Source: Sesamum alatum
Taxonomy: Eukaryota; Streptophyta; Magnoliopsida; Lamiales; Pedaliaceae
NCBI GenBank assembly: GCA_034509735.1
Contig: JACGWO010000011.1
Coordinates: 14,231,866-14,295,865, forward strand
Length of the DNA: 64,000 nt
Reading direction: 5' to 3'
Made by a program: the position numbers and the translations under genes. The notes below the pieces were generated by a model. It did no database searches. It saw only the letters and a list, made by a program, of their open reading frames with translations, and was not told the DNA's origin. Shown here in pieces: positions 11,660 through 20,968 of the stretch (within the stretch, counting starts at the first letter, position 1; every line of letters starts with the position of its first letter).

Positions 11660-13008
11660 CTATAATGCCCTAGTGATTTCCTCGGCAGAGAAGGCTTGGA
11701 TTAGAGACTGGTTCATCAGCATGTCCACCTTCGGCTCCACGTATTGGAGGACCTCCTCTAATTGATGTTCCGTTGGCTTAATCGAAGAAAACAGCCGCTG
11801 GAAATAGGTTGAGATAATATCCTGGATTTCCTCATTTTCCCAGGTCACACGCCCCTGTTCATCCTTTAAGCACAGAATCTTATTTTTCTTTTTCCGAACC
11901 GAGGCCCTTGCATGGAAAAATTTGGTATTTCTATCCCCGTGCCGCAGCCACTCTCCTTTACCCCGTTGTCTCCAAACTCTTTCCTCATCCTTTCTAGTAC
12001 TCTCAAGTTCTGCCCTAAGCCATTGCTCATATTGTTTGCTTTCCACCGTAATTCTGCTTTTTTGAACATTTCTGATTTTTTCCTCAATATCCTCTATATG
12101 TTTCCCCAAGTTATCGAATTTTATCTTGCTCCAGTTGAGAAGCCCGACTCTGCAGTTCTCGATATTGTTATAGACATCCTCACTCACTTTCTCTCCCGCT
12201 GTTCGTGACCAAGATCTCTCTATGATCCTCGCACAATCCTCGTATTTCACCCAGAAAGCCTCAAATCTCTGCGGTTTTCGTTTGACGTAGCTCCTCCTCT
12301 CCACCCGAGCCTGTAGCTGCAAGAAAGATAGGTCGATGGTCCGAATGGGCGCGCTCAGATGTTGAATCCATGCTCCTGGGAATCTCCCGATCCACGACTC
12401 CGTTGCACAAGCACGGTCCAATCTTTCTCGGATTGTAGAGGGGGCAACCCGGTTGTTTGTCCAGGTAAATGGATCACCTACATACCCCAGATCATGTAGG
12501 TTACAAGCAGCCAAGGTCTGTCTCAACTCACGGATTTTGCGAAAATGGTCGTTGTCGACCACTTCTCTTTTTCTGAATCATACAGAATTTTATTAAAATC
12601 TCCAAGGCAAACCCACGGAAAATAAGCTCTTTCACCTAACTGTTGAAGCATAGTCCAAAAGTTTTTCCTCTTTGCATGATCCGGTTCGCCATATATGCCC
12701 GTAAACCTCCAGCTCGCTGCGTGACTGTCCGAAATAACTTAAGTGTCAATATGATACTTTGAGAAGCTTTGGATAGAAACAAAAATATCCTTATTGCACA
12801 ACAGTGCGAGACCCCCACTCTTCCCTACAGAATCCACCCCTATACCATGCATATTCAAATGGATCTTCAGTTTATCAATGAACTGAGCTCTACATCTAGT
12901 CTCCGAGAGGAAGACTAGCGAGGGATGATGAACCCGAATCAAGGACTCAAGTTCTCTAACTTTTCAAGGACCCCTCAATCCCTGGCAGTTCCATGGAAGG
13001 CAACTCAT
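11660..13008 (-). pseudogene. LINE-A ORF2 N-terminus: AP-like endonuclease
   Basis: The first residues read MSCLPWNCQGLRGP, the usual opening of plant L1 ORF2 endonucleases (W-N-C-x-G-L). Downstream are a SETR motif (metal-binding Glu region), a GDFN-type region near 12600, and LGYVGDPFTWTNNR leading into the linker with GDRNTKFFHAR. The reading continues to the edge of the RT domain, where QMHPEKLPGPEGMP begins. At least one stop near 12960, further breaks before 12562 and a TAG at about 11659 interrupt it. The endonuclease would nick target DNA for target-primed reverse transcription. Confidence 0.9.
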
Positions 13009-13011
13009 AGC

Positions 13012-13028
13012 AATATGCACTATATACT
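13012..13028. repeat. Target-site duplication of LINE-A, right copy
   Basis: Exact second copy of the 17-bp sequence at 8848-8864. Perfect identity suggests the insertion is fairly recent, although the element itself carries stops that may have been inherited from its source copy. Confidence 0.9.
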
Positions 13029-13109
13029 AGTCGTACACAATAATCAGACCTAACAAGATCTAGTGACTTACTTTGTTTATTACTTAATTTGGGTATATAT
13101 ATATTGTGA

Positions 13110-13314
13110 GGTTTAATATAATTTACTTTCCAGTGATATTACAAATGAGTAAATTACCCTCCTATGATAAAAAATAACAATTTTCTCTCTTAACAGGAAG
13201 GTAAATTGCTCCATTTAAAAAACACGAGGAGGTAAATTGATTTATTCTAAAAAATAGAGGGATATAAATTGTTCTTTTATCTTTCGTAGAGGGTTAATTT
13301 ACTCATTTACAATA
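13110..13314. repeat. MITE of the 'aaatgagtAAATTaCcc' family
   Basis: About 205 bp with inverted ends: TATTACAAATGAGTAAATTA on the left and TAATTTACTCATTTACAATA on the right. The inside alternates phrases of the form 'GGTAAATTGcT' with short A/T runs. Close relatives lie at 57300-57572, 56300-56555 and in the arms of 20061-20968. No coding capacity. Confidence 0.6.
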
Positions 13315-13745
13315 GGATAAATTACAACCACCTCCATGTGATTTGACATAATTACAAATACTCACTCGTTGTTTAAAAAATTACAAATATCCCGCTGAGG
13401 TTTGTAATTTTTAACCAAAGGTCTGAAATTGATCATTTTGCCATTGAATTTTTTTATTGAAATTGTAGAAAAATGAACTGAGACAAATTGTATTATTGCT
13501 TATTTGTGTTAAAAAATCAAGAAACATCTCCCTACACATTGTAGTCCAAAAAAATATTAAGAATTAAATAAAAAATAATTCAGTGCATAAGGACATTTGG
13601 GTCAATTCACCCATAAAAATGAATAAAAATGTGTTATTTGTTAAACGATTACAAGCCTCATAAGTATTTGTAATTTTTTAAATAACGACGAAATATTTAT
13701 AATTATTTAAAACTTCAAAGAAAGTAATTATAATTTTTCTTTCAT
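13315..13745. repeat. MITE of the 'GGRTAAATTACAACCAcCTCC' family, copy A
   Basis: The left end GGATAAATTACAACCACCTC, then GACATAATTACAAATACTCA, is mirrored at the right by TTATAATTATTTAAAAC and GTAATTATAATTTTTC. The same family occurs at 38968-39357, 39793-40250, 58307-58773 and, split by a CACTA insertion, at 52597-55110. It abuts the preceding MITE. Confidence 0.6.
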
Positions 13746-14443
13746 AATATCATATGAGGATTACTTATATCTTTTTTTCGGATATTATGTGAACCGAGGA
13801 GCATGTCCAAAGCAGGTCACATGAATGATATATATATATTTATATATATAGCTCCTGACACACCAAAGAGGATTGGAATTAAAGGGATGGTCCAATTCGC
13901 GGAACCACATTAATTTAGTCGGCAGATCCTTACAACATTTTCAAATTTCGAGACTCCTCTCTTTACTCTCTCCTCCATCTGGTAATAACACCTCACTTCT
14001 CATTCTCGAGCTTTATACCTAGATCATAATCATTGCTCATCACAATAAATAATGCAAATACAACTGATACAGCGTGTAATGTGATTGTTGTCCCGTAATA
14101 TTTAAATATTTCAATCCAATATTTTTATTTTGAAAAAGTATTATAATTAAATCGTACAATCTCAATTTACGAAAGAAATCGTCTGTACTGTTTATAAACC
14201 TCAAATCCTCTTCTCCTTAATAAAATACTTTTAAAATAATTTCAAAAAATTAAAACAATCAGAATAAATAGTATTATATCGATCGGGTCACACGACACAT
14301 CTATATAAATGTGTTTTATGTTTATCTATTGCAGAGCTAGCTGTTCACAACTCTACCTCTCCAAATTACTCCAACATCCAGATGTCATCTTCTTACTAAG
14401 CTCAAACCCCACATCATTTGTATCTACATGCATTCTCAACTCC
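13746..14443. other. Upstream region of XTH-2
   Basis: No gene or recognised repeat. It is AT-rich with a TA-rich run near 13830-13850. The XTH-2 promoter should lie here, but apart from the TATA box I cannot assign elements. Confidence 0.4.
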
Positions 14444-14453
14444 TATATATATA
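14444..14453 (+). promoter_or_regulatory. TATA box of XTH-2
   Basis: TATATATATA lies 91 bp upstream of the XTH-2 start codon. Usual spacing puts transcription start near 14475-14485 and gives a leader of about 60-70 nt. The assignment rests on position and composition. Confidence 0.5.
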
Positions 14454-14543
14454 CATAGATCAGACAATCATGTCCGATCATTCACTCCCACTGAGACGAT
14501 CAATAATCAAACACAAAACCAAGAACAAAAACAGACAGAGAAA

Positions 14544-16587
14544 ATGGGTTTCTTTCCTTGCTCCAGAAGCCCTCTACTTTTACTTTTTACCACAATATTC
14601 CTACTCACCTCAACACCGATTTCAGGCAGTAACCATTTCCAAGATTTCGACATCACATGGGGCGAAGGCCGCGGTAAAATCCTCGAAAACGGCGAGCTTC
14701 TCACGCTCTCCCTCGACAACTATTCCGGGTCGGGATTTCAGTCCAAGAAAGAGTTCTTGTTCGGGAAGATCGACATGCAGCTGAAGCTCGTGCCCGGAAA
14801 CTCAGCGGGAACTGTCACTGCTTTCTATGTCTGTTTTATTACAAACAAAAACTGTGAATCGAACTTTTTTTTACTGCTGTAATAATTGTTTTGTGGGGTT
14901 TGAATTCTTGCGCAGTTGTCGTCTGGAGGGTGGAATCACGACGAGATAGATTTTGAGTTCTTGGGGAACTTGAGCGGGGAGCCGTACACTGTTCATACGA
15001 ATGTGTATGCTCAAGGGAAAGGGGAGAGAGAGCAGCAGTTTCATTTGTGGTTTGATCCGACGGCTGATTTTCATACCTACTCTGTTCTTTGGAATCCTCA
15101 AACTATTGTGTAAGTAGTGATTATATCGATTCTTAAATTTTAGATTATAATAATTATTTATTTTGGAAATTCTTATAATACACATTTTATTTTAAACAAT
15201 TTTTTTGTTTAATTTTTTAAAATGTTTTATTTGATCCAAAATCTTAGTATTTAAAATTCTTAGTATAATAATCAAGTCTCGTAAATTTGGATATATATAC
15301 ATATATATATATTATTTTTGTGTCAATTTTATATATATTTTAAAAGTTAAGTATATTACAAAACCTAAAAAATGAAGACTATTTATTTAACTATTGCTTG
15401 AAATTATTACCTAACAAGAATTAACTCTTATATCTATACTTTATGTAATTGAAGACGGTAGTTTTGATGGCTTATATTTTCTCTTTTGTTAATTTTAGTT
15501 TTACAATTAATTAATTAATTTTGTTTCTTCACTTGCCATGTTCAATATTCATTATCCCACTCATCGACATTTTCCTTCATATTTGAACGTTTTTAATCAA
15601 TTTCTTTCCTCTATTTATTTTACTCAATTATATTATTTTACAAGTATACAATTTTAAGAGATAATTAACATGCCCCAACTTATAATCATAAATCACTCAT
15701 GTTTTTTTAAAAAGTTAAAAATACGTCCAACAAAAATATCTAAATATCATTTGAAAAGTTAAAAATACGTCCAACAAAAATATCTAAATATCATTACACA
15801 AATTACCTCTATTTTTTAAAAAATATTTTGAAAAGTTAAAAATATGTCCAACAAAAACATCTAAACATCATTACACAAATCGCCTTTATCTTTTTGAAAA
15901 ATAATTCATACATATCTGAAAACATAACATCATCACACAATTATAGTATACCTGCATCTTTGTTGTTAAGGATAATTTTTAAAACTATATAAAAATAAGA
16001 GTGATTCATATAAATAAACTATAATTCAGGGTATAATAAATGTAATCATTTCTAAATTTAATGAAAGAAATAGTATATATATATATATTGTATTTTCACA
16101 TATCAAAGCGTGTGTTTTTTACTAATAATTCCTATTAATTGCAAAATATTTCAAATTCATAAACACAAAATTCCTCCGTTGCTACATACACAGCTTCTCA
16201 GTGGACAACACACCCCTAAGAGAATTCAAGAACCTGGAGAAAATGGGAGTCCCATTCCCCAAAACCCAGCCCATGAAGCTCTACTCCAGCATCTGGAACG
16301 CCGATCAGTGGGCCACCCGAGGCGGCCTCATCAAGACCGACTGGTCTCAGGCTCCCTTCGTCGCTTCATACAGAGACTTCAACGCTGATGCTTGCATAGT
16401 CTCCAATGCACCGGGAGCAGCCTATTGCACCTCCTCGGAGGAAGACATCACCCCCTGGGAATCACAGAAATTGGACATCATAAGTGAAGAGAAGCTCAAA
16501 TGGGTGCAGAGGAATTACATGATCTACAACTATTGTAATGACGCTAACCGCTTTCCCCAGGGTTTCCCGCCGGAGTGCTATGCTTAG
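14544..16587 (+). CDS. Xyloglucan endotransglucosylase/hydrolase (XTH-2, GH16), three exons
   Basis: Exons are 14544-14828, 14916-15109 and 16194-16587, giving 290 aa. Intron 1 is 87 bp and intron 2 is 1,084 bp, both GT-AG, in phases 0 and 2 exactly as in XTH-1, and the middle exon is again 194 bp. A signal peptide covers residues 1 to about 28 (Leu/Phe-rich core, ending PISG). The catalytic motif [10 protein letters not shown] places the nucleophile at E105 and the acid/base at E109, with the glycosylation site NLS at N113. [28 protein letters not shown] and a C-terminal cysteine region (YNYC, PPEC) complete the family pattern. It is a secreted wall enzyme that cuts and religates xyloglucan, of group I/II. 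The frame is intact. It is a tandem paralogue of XTH-1 on the same strand, about 10.5 kb downstream. Confidence 0.95.
15710..15895. repeat. Three-unit repeat in XTH-2 intron 2
   Basis: Three units begin AAAAGTTAAAAATAyGTCC and continue AACAAAAAyATCTAAAyATC, starting near 15710, 15754 and 15831. The second and third also share a CATTACACAAATyrCCT tail. It lies wholly within the intron and explains part of its length. Confidence 0.7.
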
Positions 16588-17300
16588 GGATTACTTGGCT
16601 GTGTGCAATCCCACCCATAACCTAATATGGTCCTGATCTTGATCATGATCATGATCGTCCCCTTTCTTCTTAACTTTGGTTTATATTCTTGTAGATAAGT
16701 AAGGGATTAAGACATAATTAAGTATTATTAATAGAAAGTATTAAGGAAATATGTGTTTTAGTTGGACCTTAATGTATAAGCATCATATAATGTTAAGTTT
16801 AATTAAAATTAGTCTTTTTATTTTGTTGTCATGATCAAATTGATTTTTTTAATTCTAAAATGTTTATAATATTTTATCTGATTTTGATTGGAAATTTGAA
16901 TTTTTAATTGGAAATATTAACATGGGCCTGAGAAATTATTGATGGATTAGCTAAAAATAAGTGTTTACTGGCATTTTGCCTGAAAATAAATGGAAAGATT
17001 TAGCTTTTTTTTTTTATTTAAATTGAGATGATTTAAATCAAAGGTTTACACAACTCTCCGTATATTAATATATGTAAATTATTTTCAACTCTCAAATTTC
17101 GATTTCTTTTTTTATTTTAATTTTATTTTCAAACAATCTGAACTTTCACTACAATTAAATTTATGACTCTCTCTATAATTTATTTTCATAACAAGAATAA
17201 AAATTGTTGCAAGCGCCCCTTTAATATATAAAACTTATTATTTCTTTTATAATATATGTACACACTAATATCCAAATATCTTTTTAAATCTTATTTATTA
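16588..17300. other. XTH-2 3' flank
   Basis: The 3'UTR of XTH-2 should lie at its start; GATCATGATCATGATCATGATC is a short repeat at about 16635-16655. After that the DNA is AT-rich with no gene seen. Confidence 0.45.
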
Positions 17301-18278
17301 AGAGGGTGTCTGGCTAAGCTTATAAGCTTCTTAAAATATTTTAAAAAATGTTTGAGAGCTTATAAGCTGTAAAAAATCGTTTGGCAAATTTTTCTTTAAA
17401 GAGCTTATAAGATTTCAAAATAAGATGTTTTGGATTTTATAAGCTCTTTATAAAAAAGTTAACCTACTCCAATTTTTTTTATAAGATCGTATTAACTTTA
17501 TAAGATTAATGTATAATCAGACAAAAATATTCTCATATATACACACGCTCTCACACACCCACACACACATACTCTCTCTCTCTCTCACACACACACACAC
17601 AAATACACTTTCTCTCTTTTAAAATTTTAAAAAATTTATTGGTATTTAATTTTTCATGCAATTTGAAAAAGAGAAAATGCTTCATTACTTAATAAATTAT
17701 TATACATTAAACAAAAATAAGATTGCTATTGATATTCTATTTACTGAAAAAATATAAACTAACGACATTAAAATTATACGACTAAAAAATAGTCATTTCG
17801 TTAAAAATGAAAATATCAATTGTATATCAATGTCATAATATTCGACTAACATTAATGTACATATATATATATATATTAATTATATCAAAAATTTAGGTAA
17901 TAATTATCATCATTTTCTTACTTTTTAAAAAGTATTATCTATTAGATTTTTTATTTGAAGTTAAACTAATATGTACTATTTATAAAAGTATTTTAAAATA
18001 TTAAAATACAAAATATATTCTAGAAATGAACAACTTATTTGATTCTAATAGTACATGCCCTCTTTGGCCATTTTATAATAAAAAGATCTTATTATGCCAA
18101 ATACCGTAACACCTTATAAGATGCAAAAACATCTTATAAGTTATAACATCTTATTTTATCCAAACACTTTAAAAACTTATTTTTAAAATAAGATCCAACA
18201 TTTTATAAGCTCCTAAAACATCTTATAAGATGTAGGAGCTTATAAGATGTTTTAAAAAAACTTAACCAAACATCCTCT
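17301..18278. mobile_element. Non-autonomous element with CTTATAAG-rich subterminal regions (978 bp)
   Basis: The left end AGAGGGTGTCTGGCTAAGCTT is mirrored by the right end AACTTAACCAAACATCCTCT. Within about 200 bp of each end, AGCTTATAAGCT, CTTATAAGAT and ATCTTATAAG recur many times, while the middle is AT-rich without a gene. Clustered subterminal motifs around short inverted ends are typical of hAT- or CACTA-type elements. I could not find a clean target duplication, so the superfamily is unassigned. Confidence 0.6.
17545..17606. repeat. Compound CA/CT microsatellite
   Basis: Alternating (CA)n and (CT)n blocks: CTCACACACCCACACACACA, then CTCTCTCTCTCTCT, then CACACACACACACA. It lies inside the 17301-18278 element. 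Confidence 0.85.
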
Positions 18279-18455
18279 AAGTCGGATGGGATTATTGGGT
18301 GATTGATTATTGCATGATTAAGTGAGGGATAAAATGTGAGGTGATTATTTAATATCTCATTCACCTTGTTTGATCTCTGATGGATTATTGTTGAATAATT
18401 TTATCTAGTATTTACTTTTTATACTTGTGATCTAAGATAAATTAGTGAATTAAGA

Positions 18456-19183
18456 TGCACAGTGGATCTGATTGGGCCAGATAGACCAAGAATTAAATTA
18501 ACCCAATAAAAATTTGGGTCGGTTCAGTCCAAGCCCACTTGGGACCTAGTTGGTCCTGGGCCGATCGCAGGTATTGATACTTGGGACTAGCCCAGCCCAG
18601 TCGCCCAGAATCACCTGATCCTATGCCGGGCTTGGGTCGGATCTACTGGACCATTCTTTTTTTTTTTTCTTTTAATAATACATGCATAGTATACAATTTT
18701 TATTTTATTATTCTAAATCGATTATTATCCTTAGTTTTTAATTTATACTTTTGAAACTCTAAATTTATTTTATCTTTATTGTTCTACTTCTAAATTTTTA
18801 GTATGTTAATTCATTAATACTCTTTATTTATTATTTTTCAAAGTTTATTTTAAGTCCTTTATTAATGTGTTATTATCTAAGTTATTATTGTAAACTTTTT
18901 AGTCAAATTATTTTTTATTTTAATTATATAGTTTTAACTATTATTTTTTCTAGGTAAATTTGAGTGATTTAATTAATTAATTAATTATTTTATAGACAAC
19001 TATAAATTTAAATAATTATTAAAAAAACACATTAGTTCGATAAAAAAAAATAAAACAAGCACATTTAGCCTAATTTGGACCTCAGACGACTGATTCATGG
19101 ACTGAGTCTGAGTTTACAAAATGAACTCAATTTGGCCCAGAATTGTAGTAGACCGGTCCTCGACTAGTCTAGCTCACTGTACA
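18456..19183. repeat. Repeat element with TGyACAGTG ends and GGGCCCA-type arms
   Basis: The left end TGCACAGTGGATC is mirrored by the right AGCTCACTGTACA. The left arm (to about 18650) and right arm (from about 19070) are GC-richer, with repeated GGGCC, GCCCAG and GGTCC words, around an AT-rich centre starting with a T run at about 18657-18670. CAGTG ends fit the hAT superfamily, but the target duplication is unclear. No transposase. Confidence 0.45.
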
Positions 19184-19287
19184 CCTTGACTAGTGAACCA
19201 TAATATCTTATAGTATGATAAAATTATCACTTTCGATGTGTCTCACTCATAAAAATATTAAATGTTGAAACATGCGTGGAAGAAGTC

Positions 19288-19310
19288 ATATATATATATA
19301 TATATATATG
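19288..19310. repeat. (AT)n microsatellite
   Basis: About eleven TA/AT units in a row. A comparable run lies at about 24223-24242. Confidence 0.85.
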
Positions 19311-19456
19311 TATCTTGTTTCCACATCTCTACACAATCCCCATCCCACCATCTCAATGGCCAGAAAAGTATTCCCCAATTGATTGAAATCGTGTCAAACA
19401 TGGCAAGTCTATCCTCGTGGCTTTTTCATAATTTAGTCATTTTAAGGATGTTCATA

Positions 19457-19922
19457 GGATAAATTACGTTTTTGGTCCCATAAGTGGATTCATTTTTAAT
19501 TTTGGTCCCGTACTGTGGGGAATTCATACATTACGTCTTATATGTCCAATTTTTTTTCAATTTCAGGACCAAAAGGGATTTTCGTTAATTGCCTAAACGG
19601 ACTCGTACAACCTCCGTTAAATTGCTCGGGGTAAATTATATTTTTGGTCCCATAAGTGGACCTTTTTTCCAATTTTGGTCCTATACTGTAGGACCAAAAA
19701 TTAGAAATGGGTCCACTTATGGGACCAAAATTAAAAACGGGTCCGCTTATAGGACCAAAAATATAATTTACCCCGAGCAGTTTAATAAAGGCGTGTGAGT
19801 CACGTGATTCTGCCATTAGCAATTAACGGAAAACCCCTTTTGGTCCTAAAATTGAAAAAAAAAAAAATGGGCATATGGATGTAATATGTGAATTCCCTAC
19901 AGTATGGGACCAAAAATGAGGG
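19457..19922. mobile_element. Foldback MITE ('TTTTTGGTCCCATAAGTGG' family) with a nested second copy
   Basis: The outer element starts GGATAAATTACGTTTTTGGTCC and has inverted internal blocks: CAATTTCAGGACCAAAAGGG and, far to the right, CCCCTTTTGGTCCTAAAATTG. In its centre lies a second copy of the same family at 19624-19778. The right arm of the outer copy is cut short after GGGACCAAAAATGAG. The elements have no coding capacity. Confidence 0.65.
19624..19778. repeat. Near-perfect 155-bp palindrome (inner foldback element)
   Basis: The left arm opens GCTCGGGGTAAATTATATTT and the right arm closes AAATATAATTTACCCCGAGC, an exact reverse complement. The match goes on through TTGGTCCCATAAGTGGA with two mismatches. 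A shorter internal inverted repeat (TTGGTCCTATACTGTAGGACCAA) sits inside. As RNA this would fold into a strong hairpin. Confidence 0.85.
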
Positions 19923-20060
19923 TAGACAAAGAAACCAGAGTGCGATATTGGGTTGTTGGGCTGGATGAGATAAGGTGGGATAACTATCACAGCCTAATCT
20001 ATTGCAAGCCTAGCTCTTCAACCTAATCTTGGGCTCGGGGTTTGCAAGTGAACAAAAAAT
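19923..20060. other. Short spacer
   Basis: Moderately GC-rich DNA with GGGCT and CTAATCTTGGGCTC words. No gene seen. Confidence 0.4.
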
Positions 20061-20968
20061 TAAGGTATGCAATTTACCACTAGGTGACGTTAGAAATGAG
20101 CAAATTATCTCTCTGTAAAAAAAAAACTAAATTACCTCCTTTGTGTCTTTGAAAATAGAGGAATTTACCCCCTCACAGGGTTTTGTGAAGTTCACGTGTT
20201 TTTTTTTAAAAAAAATATTTTAATTTTAAATTATAAAATTACAATTATAATATTATTTAAGAAACGTTGAATCTTATTTTAATCTATAGTCTAAATTTAA
20301 CTGATAGATCAATAATCTAGATCTGGCTTAATTCAAACCAATGATTTGAACTTAAACTTGTATATATATGTAATATAAGACCTATTATATGTAACATATT
20401 TATATATAATTAAAATGTTATAAATATATATATATATATAGAGGGGGGGGGGGGAGACAAGGAATGGAGGCGGATGGGCGTTAACGATGATGGCGACTAG
20501 AGGGGTGATGGAGACCATAGGCGCGGGAGGAGTAGGCGCCGGAGGGGTGGTGGAGGTGGAGGTGATGGGGAAAAAGGGGAGCGGAGAGGGGCCCGGCAAT
20601 GGGGAAGGGTGGGAAGCGGTGATGGGGAAAGGGAGGAAGGAGGAGGGGAAGGGGGGGGGGGAGGGGGATGAGGAGAGCGGCGACGAGGGAAGGAGCGCAA
20701 TGGGAGGAGTGACATGAAGGGGGGACGGGTTTTTGCCGCCGCCTAAGGGGGGGACAATATGTACTATTATAAACAATTTATATTATATATAACATATTAT
20801 TATTATTATTATTATATATTTATATAAAATAATATTTTATTCTTAAAATTTTAAACTAAAATTGTACAAAAACGCATGTAATACACCACCTTCTAAGGGG
20901 ATAAATTCCTCTATTTTGAAAAACATAGGAAAGTAATTTAGTACTTTTTTTTTTCAAAGGGGATAATA
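20061..20968. mobile_element. Non-autonomous DNA element with G-rich cargo
   Basis: The left arm TAAGGTATGCAATTTACC, then GAGCAAATTATCTC and AGAGGAATTTACCCCCT, is mirrored loosely by the right arm AAGGGGATAAATTCCTCTATTTTG and AGTAATTTAGTAC. Both flank AT-rich DNA and a sharply different G/GA-rich block at 20441-20745. The block opens with twelve consecutive Gs (20443-20454) and continues with repeated GGAGG, GGGGAAGG and GGGGGAGGGG. It resembles 4914-5892 in plan. The right end meets LINE-B at about 20969. Confidence 0.5.

Larger units (their letters stand above)
8865..13011 (-). mobile_element. LINE-A: 5'-truncated L1-type retrotransposon
   Basis: A 4.15-kb insertion is bounded by a perfect 17-bp target duplication. 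The poly(A) tail appears as a T run at 8865-8880, so the element reads right to left. It holds the whole ORF2 order (endonuclease, reverse transcriptase, zinc-finger region, RNase H) but no ORF1 or 5'UTR. Its 5' end lies only 3 nt before the apparent ORF2 start codon (ATG at 13008-13006 on the minus strand). Several stops and frameshifts inactivate it. It sits between the tandem XTH genes and presumably arrived after they were duplicated. Confidence 0.93.

Noticed and set aside
20333..20776. 147-codon Pro/Ser-rich open frame on the minus strand, with a Gly-rich partner on the plus strand
   Set aside because: Both are by-products of a G-rich block inside a non-autonomous element; the poly-Pro text has no start context or conserved pattern.
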